A program made the position numbers and the translations under genes. Under the pieces are notes generated by a model. That model saw only the letters and a list, made by a program, of their open reading frames with translations. It made no database searches and was not told the DNA's origin. From an uncultured Bacilli bacterium (GTDB lineage: Bacteria; Bacillota_I; Bacilli_A; RF39; UBA660), in NCBI GenBank assembly GCA_904374795.1, contig CAJFEV010000003.1, positions 1 through 41,801 on the forward strand: a stretch of 41,801 nucleotides of DNA, given 5' to 3'. This document shows, piece after piece, positions 8,549 to 16,411 of this stretch. Each line of letters opens with the position of its first letter. Position 1 is the stretch's first letter.

Positions 8549-9327
8549 AAGCTGTTGTTTTGGCTAGTGGAAGTGAAGGTAATTCTACCTTCTTTTCATC
8601 TGGAAATGTAAAAATATTAATTGATATAGGAAAGAATGCCAAGTATATTAAAGAAAAAATCAATGAAATTCAGGAAGAACCTACAAATATAGATGCAATT
8701 TTAATTAGTCATACGCATGATGATCATGTGAGTGCTTTAAAAGTTTTTTTAAAAAAATTTCATCCTAAAGTTTATGTGACTGAGAAAATGTTTTATGATT
8801 TGGATTTTTTAAAAGATTATGAAAATGTTGTTATTTATGATGACGATTTTTATATCGATTCGGTTCGTGTTCAAACGATTCGAACTAGTCATGATGTAAC
8901 AGATTCTAGAAATTTCATTTTATCTGACGGTCAAGAATCCTTAGTGTATCTTACTGATACTGGATATTTGAATCGAAAATATTTTTCTCTTTTGAAAGAT
9001 AAAAATTATTATTTAATTGAAAGTAATCATGATATTGAAATGCTTATGGAAGGACCTTATCCTAAATGGTTAAAACAACGTGTATTAGGAACTTTAGGCC
9101 ATTTGTCTAATAAAGATAGTAGTTTTTATTTAACAAAATTGGTTGGTGAAAATACCAAAAAAATTGTTTTAATGCATTTATCTAAACATAATAATACAGA
9201 AGAAAAAGCTTTGGAAACTTTTTTTCAAACTTTTAAAGAATATGAAATGAGTTTTTCTGATGTTGTGTGCGCTAAACAAAATGAAATAACGAAGGTGTGC
9301 GATGATAAAGATTTTGTGTGTCGGTAA
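8545..9327 (+). CDS. walJ: WalJ/YycJ MBL-fold hydrolase
   Basis: A 260-residue metallo-beta-lactamase-fold protein of the YycJ/WalJ group. Motifs are VLASGSEGNSTFF at the N-terminus, ISHTHDDH (metal ligands), VYLTDTGY and LGTLGHLSN. WalJ is normally the last gene of the walRKHIJ cluster and is linked to coordinating wall metabolism and replication; it is thought to be a nuclease. Here its operon lacks the sensor kinase and regulator, and it is translationally coupled to the M23 hydrolase upstream (4-bp ATGA overlap) and to rlmH downstream (26-bp overlap). Confidence 0.93.
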   Translation: MKAVVLASGSEGNSTFFSSGNVKILIDIGKNAKYIKEKINEIQEEPTNIDAILISHTHDDHVSALKVFLKKFHPKVYVTEKMFYDLDFLKDYENVVIYDDDFYIDSVRVQTIRTSHDVTDSRNFILSDGQESLVYLTDTGYLNRKYFSLLKDKNYYLIESNHDIEMLMEGPYPKWLKQRVLGTLGHLSNKDSSFYLTKLVGENTKKIVLMHLSKHNNTEEKALETFFQTFKEYEMSFSDVVCAKQNEITKVCDDKDFVCR

Positions 9328-9739
9328 GATAAAAGAAAATTATTTAAAAGAAATGGTTGAAGATTATAAAAAAAGAATTTCTAAATATCATAAGATTGAA
9401 ATTATTGAAGTTAAGGATGAAGATAATTTAGAAAAGGAAAAGGAACATCTGTTGCCCTTTATTTCTTCTCGCGATTATGTGATTACTTTAGAAATTTTAG
9501 GAAGTGTAATGTCTAGTGAAGATTTGGCTAAGAAGATTGATGAACTTTTTTTAAACTATTCAACTATAACTTTTGTTATTGGTAGTTCTTTGGGATTGCA
9601 TGATGACATTAAAAAAAGAGCCAATTTAGCTATATCTTTTTCTAGATTTACTTTTCCTCATGGATTATTTCGAGGAATTTTATTAGAACAAATTTATCGA
9701 AGTTTTAAAATTTTAAATCATGAGAGCTATCATAAATGA
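9302..9739 (+). CDS. rlmH: 23S rRNA pseudouridine-1915 N3-methyltransferase
   Basis: A 145-residue SPOUT methyltransferase, slightly shorter than the usual 155-159. Diagnostic parts are MIKILCVGKIKENYL, FVIGSSLGLHDDIKKRA (SAM-binding knot) and the C-terminus FPHGLFRGILLEQIYRS with HESYHK. It methylates the pseudouridine at 1915 of 23S rRNA in the assembled ribosome. The walJ-rlmH link matches Bacillus and Staphylococcus. In staphylococci the rlmH 3' end is the SCCmec attachment site; here nothing is inserted, and the next gene starts after a clear promoter. Confidence 0.96.
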   Translation: MIKILCVGKIKENYLKEMVEDYKKRISKYHKIEIIEVKDEDNLEKEKEHLLPFISSRDYVITLEILGSVMSSEDLAKKIDELFLNYSTITFVIGSSLGLHDDIKKRANLAISFSRFTFPHGLFRGILLEQIYRSFKILNHESYHK

Positions 9740-9754
9740 ATTAAACGTTCCTAT

Positions 9755-9783
9755 TTGACTTCTTTTTTATTGTTTGTTAAAAT
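9755..9783 (+). promoter_or_regulatory. SigA-type promoter of the methyltransferase-like gene
   Basis: TTGACT (9755-9760), 17-bp spacer, TAAAAT (9778-9783) with TG one base upstream. One of the best promoters in the window. Confidence 0.8.
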
Positions 9784-9808
9784 ATTTCAACTAAAGAAGG
9801 AATTTGTT

Positions 9809-10483
9809 ATGACGAAAGAACAGAAATTATTACAATATAAAAAAATTTTTAGTGAAGCCTACGAATCGTATCCTGAAATATGGGATATTATTCAAGAGGG
9901 GTTTCAAGAAAGTGACTATCGTATGGATGCAGTAAGGCAAATTGCTTATGCTATTCAAATGCTTCCTGAAAAATATAATTTTTATAAAGGATTTTTAGAA
10001 ATTGTGAAAAGATATCATGCAATCGATCAGAATATTTGTGAGATAGGAGCAGGTTTTTATCCTGCGTTATCACGTGATATTTTGAAAGAACAGCAGCGAT
10101 TACAAAAGGGAACCATTACTGCGATTGATCCTGATATCATTCTTCCGAAGCATTCTAAAATTAAAACGAGGAGAGAATCTATTACTAGTCAAACAAATTT
10201 ACAAGAATATGATTTGTTGTTAGCCTATATGGCATGTGATGCAACCATACCTATAATTGATATAGCAAATAGCTATCATAAGCCTTATGTTATAGGACTT
10301 TGCGGTTGTTTACATGAAAGTTACAATCCTTTTTTGCCTATAAGTTATCAAATTAGAAAACAGCATGAATCAATAATTTGGTATGCTAGAAATAACTTGG
10401 AACCCAATATGGAATTGATTATTGAAACTCTTCCAAAACAGTATGAAATAGATTTTCCCGTTTTAGTAAAAAAAAGAAAATAA
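9809..10483 (+). CDS. SAM-dependent methyltransferase-like protein
   Basis: A 224-residue soluble protein with a Rossmann-like core. CEIGAGFYPAL resembles motif I of class I methyltransferases (E-x-GxG), GTITAIDPDI resembles motif II with an acidic end, and YDLLLAYMACD resembles motif IV. The N-terminal 75 residues are helical and specific to this protein. The substrate cannot be told from sequence. The start ATG 9809 has GAAGGAA upstream; in-frame codons before it lie inside the promoter. It stands alone between rlmH and ung. Confidence 0.6.
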   Translation: MTKEQKLLQYKKIFSEAYESYPEIWDIIQEGFQESDYRMDAVRQIAYAIQMLPEKYNFYKGFLEIVKRYHAIDQNICEIGAGFYPALSRDILKEQQRLQKGTITAIDPDIILPKHSKIKTRRESITSQTNLQEYDLLLAYMACDATIPIIDIANSYHKPYVIGLCGCLHESYNPFLPISYQIRKQHESIIWYARNNLEPNMELIIETLPKQYEIDFPVLVKKRK

Positions 10484-10539
10484 GAATTGTTTTTCCCTAT
10501 TTTTTATGTTAAATTTTTGTAGAGAACGAGGTAGTAATA

Positions 10540-11205
10540 ATGATTGGAAATGATTGGGATGAAAAATTAAAAATTATTTGGGAAAGTCCGGGCTTTCACA
10601 AATTTATGGATATAGTAGATCATGAATATGCAACGAAAACAATTTTTCCACCTCATGATCATATTTTTGAGGCTTTGAAATTAACTCCCTATAGTAATGT
10701 TAAAGTTGTGATTATGGGACAAGATCCGTATCATGGCGTGGGGGAAGCTCATGGATTATCTTTTTCAGTGCAAAAAGGTGTGAAAGTTCCTCCTTCTTTA
10801 CAAAATATTTATAAAGAACTTTATGATGATTTAGGTATTCCACCTCGTAGTGATGGTGATTTAACAGGTTGGGCTAAAGAGGGTGTATTACTTTTAAATG
10901 CTGTTTTAACCGTTGTTAAAGATACACCAGCCTCTCATAGGAAACTTGGTTGGGAGTTATTTACTGATTATATTATTAAATTAGTGAATCAAAAAGATAC
11001 GCCTGTTGTTTTTATTTTGTGGGGTAATTTTGCTAAAGAAAAAGCTAAACTTATTACGAATCCTATTCATCATATTATTACTTCTCCTCATCCAAGTCCT
11101 TTCTCAGCAAGGTATGGCTTTTTTGGAAGTAGACCATTTTCTAAAACGAATGAATTTTTAAAAAAAGATGGGTTAAAAGAAATTGATTGGGGAAGAAAAG
11201 AATAA
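10540..11205 (+). CDS. ung: Uracil-DNA glycosylase
   Basis: A 221-residue family 1 UDG, the usual size, removing uracil from DNA as the first step of base excision repair. The water-activating motif GQDPYHG (D62) and the C-terminal HPSPFSA loop are intact, and LLLNAVLTV matches the family core. A GAGGT site lies before the ATG. Its last codon and stop form the start of a 34-bp sequence repeated 1.9 kb downstream, so the ung 3' end looks like an insertion site. Confidence 0.98.
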   Translation: MIGNDWDEKLKIIWESPGFHKFMDIVDHEYATKTIFPPHDHIFEALKLTPYSNVKVVIMGQDPYHGVGEAHGLSFSVQKGVKVPPSLQNIYKELYDDLGIPPRSDGDLTGWAKEGVLLLNAVLTVVKDTPASHRKLGWELFTDYIIKLVNQKDTPVVFILWGNFAKEKAKLITNPIHHIITSPHPSPFSARYGFFGSRPFSKTNEFLKKDGLKEIDWGRKE

Positions 11206-11233
11206 GATAATTTGTCAAGAATTGTCTTTTTTT
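11200..11233 (+). repeat. Left copy of the 34-bp direct repeat (ung 3' end and terminator)
   Basis: Runs from the last Glu codon and stop of ung through a hairpin (AGATAATT/AATTGTCT, 11205-11212 and 11220-11227, one G-T pair) to its T-tract. It is identical over 34 bases to 13085-13118. Confidence 0.9.
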
Positions 11234-11263
11234 TAGATAACTTATATAACTTTTTCCTTCCAC

Positions 11264-11311
11264 TTGACTCTCCACTTAACTGTAATGATTTAATTACTCT
11301 TAAGGGAGAGT
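11264..11311 (+). promoter_or_regulatory. MerR-type promoter and 45-bp palindromic operator of the cassette
   Basis: TTGACT (11264-11269) and TTTAAT (11289-11294) are separated by 19 bp, the long spacer typical of MerR-controlled promoters. An imperfect palindrome covers 11267-11311: outer arms ACTCTCC-a-CTTAA and TTAAGGGAGAGT, inner arms GTAAT and ATTAC. The right arm contains the ribosome binding site. MerR family operators of the ACTCTCC/GGAGAGT type are known. Confidence 0.6.
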
Positions 11312-11318
11312 GAACTGA

Positions 11319-11592
11319 ATGGCTAAGTTTTGTTCTGACTGTGAATTTTTGCAGTTGAAAGATAAAAAGAAAGATGGAATTTATAAGTGCGCTTTTTGTA
11401 AAAAATATGTTAATACAACAAATTCAATGTGAAAATTTTTCGGAAACTTATTCTCGTAATTGGTATGAAAAACAAAAAATTTATGATGAAGGAAAAAATG
11501 TTTCAGAAAATGATATATCTTTACTTCCTTATGTGGTATTATTAATTATATTAAGTATCATTTGTCTAGTCGCTAAACTTAATGGATATTAA
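11319..11592 (+). pseudogene. Zinc-ribbon small membrane protein with a +1 frameshift
   Basis: The first frame gives 37 residues from ATG 11319 (ribosome site GGGAGAG) with two CxxC pairs, CSDC and CAFC, and ends at TGA 11430. Moving one base forward at about 11427-11430 continues as CENFSETYSRNWYEKQ and then a C-terminal membrane segment (LLPYVVLLIILSIICLV). The joined product would be about 90 residues: four cysteines as a zinc ribbon plus a fifth in CENF, then a tail anchor. A one-base insertion is the simplest cause. Programmed frameshifting is possible but no known slippery site is present. The function is unknown; it is the first gene behind the cassette promoter. Confidence 0.55.
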
Positions 11593-11605
11593 AGTGGGGG
11601 ATAAA

Positions 11606-11989
11606 ATGAAGTACAAAATTGGTGAGTTTTCAAAAATTGTTAATGTCCCCATTAAAACTTTAAGATACTATGATGAAATAGATTTGTTTAATCCGGCAAC
11701 GATTGATTTATATAGCGGTTATCGTTATTACACATCAGATCAAATTAATGATTTACATCTTATCTTAGAGTTAAAAGAAGCTGGTTTTATGCTTGAAGAA
11801 ATTAAAGAAAATTGGAATCAATGGGAAGATGAAGATTTTTTAATTCAAAAAGATAAGATATATAAAGAGCAGGAAAATTTATATAAAAAAATTCGAAAAA
11901 TTGATGAATTAAGAACAAGATTACATGACGGTGTAATTTGTACTAATCCAATATCAAGCACATTAGTTAAAAGAAAGGATTTGAGATAA
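11606..11989 (+). CDS. MerR family transcriptional regulator, short form
   Basis: A 127-residue protein. The N-terminal winged helix-turn-helix is unmistakable: KIGEFSKIVNVPIKTLRYYDE then DLYSGYRYYTSDQ and LILELKEAGF. A coiled coil for dimerisation follows (about residues 80-112), and only about 15 residues remain after it, so it has no sizeable effector-binding domain. It should bend and activate promoters with long spacers, and one such promoter with a palindrome lies at the head of this cassette, which suggests autoregulation. The likely start is ATG 11606 behind GGGGG, a weak site; an in-frame start 24 bp earlier is possible. The stop touches the ATG of the ATPase gene. Confidence 0.9.
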   Translation: MKYKIGEFSKIVNVPIKTLRYYDEIDLFNPATIDLYSGYRYYTSDQINDLHLILELKEAGFMLEEIKENWNQWEDEDFLIQKDKIYKEQENLYKKIRKIDELRTRLHDGVICTNPISSTLVKRKDLR

Positions 11990-13045
11990 ATGAAAAACAC
12001 AAATTTACTTATTGGGAAGCCGGATAGTGGGAAAACTAGAGGATACATGTTTTCTGAAATAGAAAAAATGATTCATGAAAATAAAAATTTTTTTGTTATA
12101 GATAATAAAGAAGAGTATTATCCAAGATTTCAAAAAATTCTAAAAGAAAAAGGATATGATATTTATTTACTTAATTTTAATGATCCAGAAAAATCTCAAG
12201 GATTCAATATTCTTTATTATCCTTATTTATTATATAAAAATGGAAATGTAGAATATGCTATAGAATTATTACAAGGAGTTGCTGAAGTCCTTTGTAAAAG
12301 TAATAATTCTATGGATTCATTTTGGGAAAGTACAGCTGCTGATTTTTTCGTGGCATTACTTCTTATGTTGTTTAAAGAAGGTAAAGAAGAGGAAATTCAT
12401 CTTCAAAGCTTATCTAGTATGTTAAGTTTTATTGATATTGACGGTGAGAAAAATATTTTAAAAATGCGAGAATATTTGACTAAATTAGAAGTAACAGATC
12501 TAATTTATCGCCTAGCTTCAAGCACTGTTTTCGCGCCCATCGATACTCGAGGTGGAATTTTATCTACTTTAAAAACGTTGCTTGCACCTTATTTAGGAAG
12601 ACCTTTAACCTTAAATATTTTATCTACTGTTGATCTTGATTTATCTGAATTAGGAGATAAAACAGCTATTTTCTTTATTGGACATGATAATCGAAATAAG
12701 ATTGGAATTATTTTATTAGAACAATTGTTATTTCAAATCAAAAAGAAAAATCTTGAATTTGTTTTCGTATTTGATAATTTGAATAAATTTCCTAAAATCA
12801 CTTATATAGATGAGTTTATTGAATATGCAAATCAGAATAAAACCATTTCTTATTTTATAACAAATAATTTGGAAGAGTTACAAGAAAAATATCCTAAACA
12901 TACTTTTGATATTATGAAAAATGTTATAGATATAAATTCGTTAGATGTAAAGGTAGATATTTCTAAATATACTGCAGAATATCCGAATTTTACATCAAAT
13001 AAATATGAAAATTTTGATTTATTTAATTTTTTTGATAAAAACTAA
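11990..13045 (+). CDS. VirD4/TraG-like ATPase without membrane anchor
   Basis: A 351-residue P-loop protein. Features in order: Walker A GKPDSGKT (9-16); FFVIDNKEEYY and GYDIYLLNFNDPEKSQGFN, the region that in VirD4/TraG reads as DxKGEL...P..S..NP; and DSFWESTAADFFVALLLMLF near residue 110, matching the coupling-protein helical region. A Walker B-like VFVFDNLNKF lies near 261, but the usual Glu after Asp is replaced by Asn. It is much shorter than true coupling proteins (500-700 residues) and has no N-terminal membrane helices. No relaxase or type IV secretion genes are near, so conjugation is unlikely to be its local role. It may pump or bind DNA for the cassette or in defence; that is inference. 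Confidence 0.7.
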   Translation: MKNTNLLIGKPDSGKTRGYMFSEIEKMIHENKNFFVIDNKEEYYPRFQKILKEKGYDIYLLNFNDPEKSQGFNILYYPYLLYKNGNVEYAIELLQGVAEVLCKSNNSMDSFWESTAADFFVALLLMLFKEGKEEEIHLQSLSSMLSFIDIDGEKNILKMREYLTKLEVTDLIYRLASSTVFAPIDTRGGILSTLKTLLAPYLGRPLTLNILSTVDLDLSELGDKTAIFFIGHDNRNKIGIILLEQLLFQIKKKNLEFVFVFDNLNKFPKITYIDEFIEYANQNKTISYFITNNLEELQEKYPKHTFDIMKNVIDINSLDVKVDISKYTAEYPNFTSNKYENFDLFNFFDKN

Positions 13046-13084
13046 CTTTAATAAAATAATAATGTAAATTAATTGCTTTGAAAT

Positions 13085-13118
13085 GAATAAGATAATTTGT
13101 CAAGAATTGTCTTTTTTT
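13085..13118 (+). repeat. Right copy of the 34-bp direct repeat
   Basis: Identical to 11200-11233, including the GAATAA that ends ung and the terminator hairpin with seven T. It ends the cassette. Downstream bases differ from those after the left copy. Confidence 0.9.
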
Positions 13119-13148
13119 CTTTTCTGAAAAAATAATGGATTTATTTTG

Positions 13149-13157
13149 TGTTATACT
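13149..13157 (+). promoter_or_regulatory. Extended -10 of the P-type ATPase gene
   Basis: TG-T-TATACT, 18 bp before the TTG start; the -35 region is poor. GGTGATG at about 13164-13170 is the ribosome site. Confidence 0.55.
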
Positions 13158-13174
13158 TTATGTGGTGATGCTCA

Positions 13175-15802
13175 TTGAACTTTTATCAAGAAAAGATAGA
13201 AAATGTTTTGCAGTATTTTAAGACTTCTAAAGATGGATTAAGTAAAGCGGAAGCCAAAAGGCGTTTAGAAAAATTTGGAGAAAATGTTATTGAGGGAAAG
13301 AAAAGAAGAAGTAAATTGCAAATTTTTTTAAGTCAATTTAAAAATTTTATGGTGATTTTGCTTTTGGTTGTAGGAATTTTATCTTTCTTTTATGCACTTT
13401 TTGATACGCATGACTATTTAGATTCTTTGGTTATTTTGGGAACTACTTTTGTAAATATTTTGATGGGATATTTACAAGAAGATAAAGCTGAAGATGCAGT
13501 TGAAAAATTAAAACAATACAGTATTACTAAAGTTCAAGTTTATCGAGATGGTAAAATTGAAGAAGTCTCATCTACGAATTTGGTAGTTGGCGATATTATT
13601 GTTTTAGAAGCTGGAGATAGCGTACCTGCTGATGCAAGAATTATTGAAAGCTATTTTGCTAAGGCTGACGAATCTGTTTTAACTGGTGAGAGTAATTCTG
13701 TTTCTAAAAATGATGAAACTCTTGGTTCTGTTGTTTCTTTACACGAAAGAAGCAATATGGTATTTGCTGGAACCAATTTGGTTTCAGGAAAAGTTGTGGC
13801 AGTTGTTGTAGCAACTTCTATGAAAACAGAGATTGGTAAAATTGCCAAAGCGATAAATACAAGCGAGGAGCCTGTGACTTCTTTACAAGTAAAAGTCAAA
13901 AAGGTAAGTACGTTTATTTCTATGGTTGCTATTTTTCTTGTGATGTTTGTCTTACTCTTTAGTATTATCAAAGATTATGATGTTTTAACGGTTATTATGC
14001 TTTGTATTTCTATGATTGTCGCTTCTGTTCCAGAGTGCTTGCCGATTGCAATTACTTCAACTTTGATGATTGGTGTTAAAGCTATGGCTAAGAAAAAAAC
14101 CGTAGTACGAAATATGGCAGCTATTGAAACTCTTGGTGCAACGGAAATTATTTGTACAGATAAAACAGGAACACTTACTATGAATCAAATGGAAGTTGTT
14201 AAAGGATATTTTAATGGTGAGGTAATTTCTTTAGAAGATTTTGATTTGTATAGAAATGATAAAATTGTTTCTATTTTGGCTCTTTGTAATACGGCAATCA
14301 AAGATAAAAAAGATAAATATGTTGGGGATGCGGTAGATGTTGCTTTGTTAAATTTTTTAGAAGAAAAAAATATTTCGATTGAAAAAGTGAAACAAAATTT
14401 TCAAAAGATTGTAGAAATTCCTTTTGATTCAGATAGAAAAATGATGAGTTTTGTTTATGAAAAAAATCAAGATAAAATTTTGTTTACTAAAGGAAGTTCG
14501 GAGGCATTACTAAGTCGGTGTGGCTTTTTACTAGAAGCTCTAGAAGTTAAAAAAATAACTAAAGAGGAGAAAGAAAAGATTTTAGAAATCGAAGAAGCTT
14601 TATCGAAAGAAGCTTTAAAAGTTATTGCCTTGGCTTATAAAGAAGATTTGCCTACTTATGATGAAGAAGAAAAGTATTTACAAGAAGAAAATAAACAATT
14701 GATTTTTGTTGGACTTTTAGCTATGAAAGATCCGGCAAGAAGTGATGTTAAAGCTGCTATTCAAAAATGTAAAAATGCGAAAATTAGACCAATTATGATT
14801 ACAGGAGATAGTTTAGATACTGCTCTTGCTATTGCACGTGAAGTGGGAATTATTGAAGAAGGGGAAGAAGGTATTTTGGGCCTTGAACTTGATAAGATGA
14901 CGCCTAGAGAATTAAAAAAATGTGTCAATGAATATAATGTATTTGCTAGAGTTTCTCCAGATCATAAATATCTTATTGTGGATGCTTTGGAGCGTCAGGG
15001 AAAAGTTGTTGCAATGACGGGTGATGGTGTTAATGATGCTCCAGCTTTACAACTTGCAAATGTTGGAATTGGAATGGGTGCGAGTGGGACAGATGTAACA
15101 AAAAGTGTTTCGGATATTTTGTTACTTGATGATAGTTTCTCTACGATCGTAACTGCTGTTTCAGAAGGAAGAAGAATTTATGATAATGTCATTGCTAACG
15201 TTTTGTATAATTTATCGAGTAATTTTACAGAAATTATTTTAATTATTTTAGGTATGTTTTTAAATAATCAAATTATTTTGGCTTTACATGTTTTATATAT
15301 TGACTTAGTTGCTGATACAATACCTTCTATTTGTTTAGCTTTTGAAAAAGCTAGTAAACAGAATATGAAGAAAAAACCTAATGGATTAAACAAACCAATT
15401 TTTACGCCTTACTTTTTAGCTTTTTTAATTCTTTCTGTTCTTGTTGAAACAGGAGTTTCGTTACTTGTTTATTTTGTTAGTATAAATTCTTTAGGTGTAG
15501 AAATGGCTCAAACTTTAGCTTTACTAAGTGTTGTTTTAAATGAATTTGTTTTTGCATATAATTGTCGTTCTTTAAAAGAAGGAATTTTTCAGAAAGGTCT
15601 TTTTTCAAATAAGCAATTGAATCTTGGAGTTTTCTTCTTACTTCTTGTTCAACTTTTGGTATTCTTAACTCCAATTGGTCAAATCTTTTCTTTACAAATG
15701 GTTAATTTTGGACAATTTTTCTTAGTATTATTGGTTAATTTGATTAGTTTAGTTATTATTGAAATGTTTAAACCGTTGTTAAATCGCTTTTTTAAAGAAT
15801 AA
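13175..15802 (+). CDS. Cation-transporting P-type ATPase (P2A, calcium-pump-like)
   Basis: An 875-residue P-type ATPase with the usual 10 membrane helices: an N-terminal cation ATPase domain, actuator domain with LTGES (about 167-171), phosphorylation motif ICTDKTGTLTMNQ (Asp about 329), nucleotide domain with FTKGSSE, and hinge GDGVNDAPAL (about 614). It belongs to the SERCA/PMCA-like group by overall plan and length. The conserved PEGLP of helix 4 reads PECLP here, which may affect ion choice. Calcium efflux is most likely; Mn or Na/K cannot be excluded. It starts at TTG 13175 behind GGTGATG and ends at a bidirectional terminator shared with lemA. Confidence 0.92.
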   Translation: MNFYQEKIENVLQYFKTSKDGLSKAEAKRRLEKFGENVIEGKKRRSKLQIFLSQFKNFMVILLLVVGILSFFYALFDTHDYLDSLVILGTTFVNILMGYLQEDKAEDAVEKLKQYSITKVQVYRDGKIEEVSSTNLVVGDIIVLEAGDSVPADARIIESYFAKADESVLTGESNSVSKNDETLGSVVSLHERSNMVFAGTNLVSGKVVAVVVATSMKTEIGKIAKAINTSEEPVTSLQVKVKKVSTFISMVAIFLVMFVLLFSIIKDYDVLTVIMLCISMIVASVPECLPIAITSTLMIGVKAMAKKKTVVRNMAAIETLGATEIICTDKTGTLTMNQMEVVKGYFNGEVISLEDFDLYRNDKIVSILALCNTAIKDKKDKYVGDAVDVALLNFLEEKNISIEKVKQNFQKIVEIPFDSDRKMMSFVYEKNQDKILFTKGSSEALLSRCGFLLEALEVKKITKEEKEKILEIEEALSKEALKVIALAYKEDLPTYDEEEKYLQEENKQLIFVGLLAMKDPARSDVKAAIQKCKNAKIRPIMITGDSLDTALAIAREVGIIEEGEEGILGLELDKMTPRELKKCVNEYNVFARVSPDHKYLIVDALERQGKVVAMTGDGVNDAPALQLANVGIGMGASGTDVTKSVSDILLLDDSFSTIVTAVSEGRRIYDNVIANVLYNLSSNFTEIILIILGMFLNNQIILALHVLYIDLVADTIPSICLAFEKASKQNMKKKPNGLNKPIFTPYFLAFLILSVLVETGVSLLVYFVSINSLGVEMAQTLALLSVVLNEFVFAYNCRSLKEGIFQKGLFSNKQLNLGVFFLLLVQLLVFLTPIGQIFSLQMVNFGQFFLVLLVNLISLVIIEMFKPLLNRFFKE

Positions 15803-15816
15803 TTGTTCCATATAAA

Positions 15817-15843
15817 AACTCACATGAATTTGTGAGCATTTTT
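15817..15843. terminator. Bidirectional terminator between the P-type ATPase and lemA
   Basis: Stem CTCACA/TGTGAG (15819-15824, 15831-15836) with T-runs on both strands just outside it. It serves the convergent ATPase and LemA genes. Confidence 0.85.
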
Positions 15844-16387
15844 ATAATTTAAAATCTTCTATATCGGTATCGGTCATATCTTTACCATCAAAAAATGTTT
15901 TGGCTTTTACATGGTGTATTTTAGCAATTATATTGTTTGGAAATTTTCTAATGTAATTGTTGGTATCCGTTACATGTTTATTGTAGTAAGAGATGCCTGC
16001 TACTAGTTTTTCATTTATGTTTTTGAATTCTTCTTTTACTTCCATCATGGTTTCATTTTCATTTAATTCTTTGTTATCTTCATACAGGGTATCAATAATT
16101 GTTTCTGCTTCTTTTAATTTTCTTTCTAAATCAAAGTTGCTTATTTTTTCTTCTTTTAAATTTACAAAATCTTTTAAATAATCTTTTTTGACTTTTAAAT
16201 TATTTTTTATTACATTATCTGCTTTTACGATTAAATCGTATTTTGTTCTTAAATCTTCGTCAATTTGTCCTTCGACTTTTTCAATTTTTGTTTTACTAAA
16301 TTGAATGTGATTATAAATGTTGATATATAATATAGCTAAAATTCCTAATATAATTATTACTAATAAAAGTATAGTAAATGTTTCCAT
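15842..16387 (-). CDS. lemA: LemA family protein
   Basis: A 181-residue protein with one N-terminal membrane helix (about residues 5-24) and an extended helical body. The family signature is visible: YNxIQFSKTKIEKVEGQIDEDLRTKYDLI near the start and VAGISYYNKHVTDTNNYIRKFPNNIIA near the end. LemA proteins are membrane-anchored with a long helical bundle; their function is not settled. Family neighbours such as HtpX or TPM genes are absent. A GAGGCG site precedes the ATG, and its promoter overlaps the divergent promoter of the MBL gene. Confidence 0.92.
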   Translation of the reverse strand: METFTILLLVIIILGILAILYINIYNHIQFSKTKIEKVEGQIDEDLRTKYDLIVKADNVIKNNLKVKKDYLKDFVNLKEEKISNFDLERKLKEAETIIDTLYEDNKELNENETMMEVKEEFKNINEKLVAGISYYNKHVTDTNNYIRKFPNNIIAKIHHVKAKTFFDGKDMTDTDIEDFKL

Positions 16388-16411
16388 TTTGCACGCCTCA
16401 ATTCTATAAGC

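Larger units (their letters stand above)
11234..13084. mobile_element. Putative insertion cassette between direct repeats at the ung 3' end
   Basis: About 1.85 kb bounded by identical 34-bp copies of the ung 3' end and terminator. Three genes in one direction: a frameshifted zinc-ribbon membrane protein, a MerR regulator and a VirD4/TraG-like ATPase. No integrase, transposase or terminal inverted repeat is visible, so if mobile it depends on an enzyme supplied elsewhere. The right copy still carries the GAATAA that ends ung, as expected when a 3'-end attachment site is duplicated by integration. A simple duplication is the alternative. Confidence 0.55.

Noticed and set aside
9739-9809. SCC-like insertion at the rlmH 3' end
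   Set aside because: No repeat or recombinase gene follows; a normal promoter and gene come next.
13651-13971. Minus-strand open frame inside the P-type ATPase gene
   Set aside because: Lies wholly within a strongly supported gene, with no ribosome site or recognisable product.
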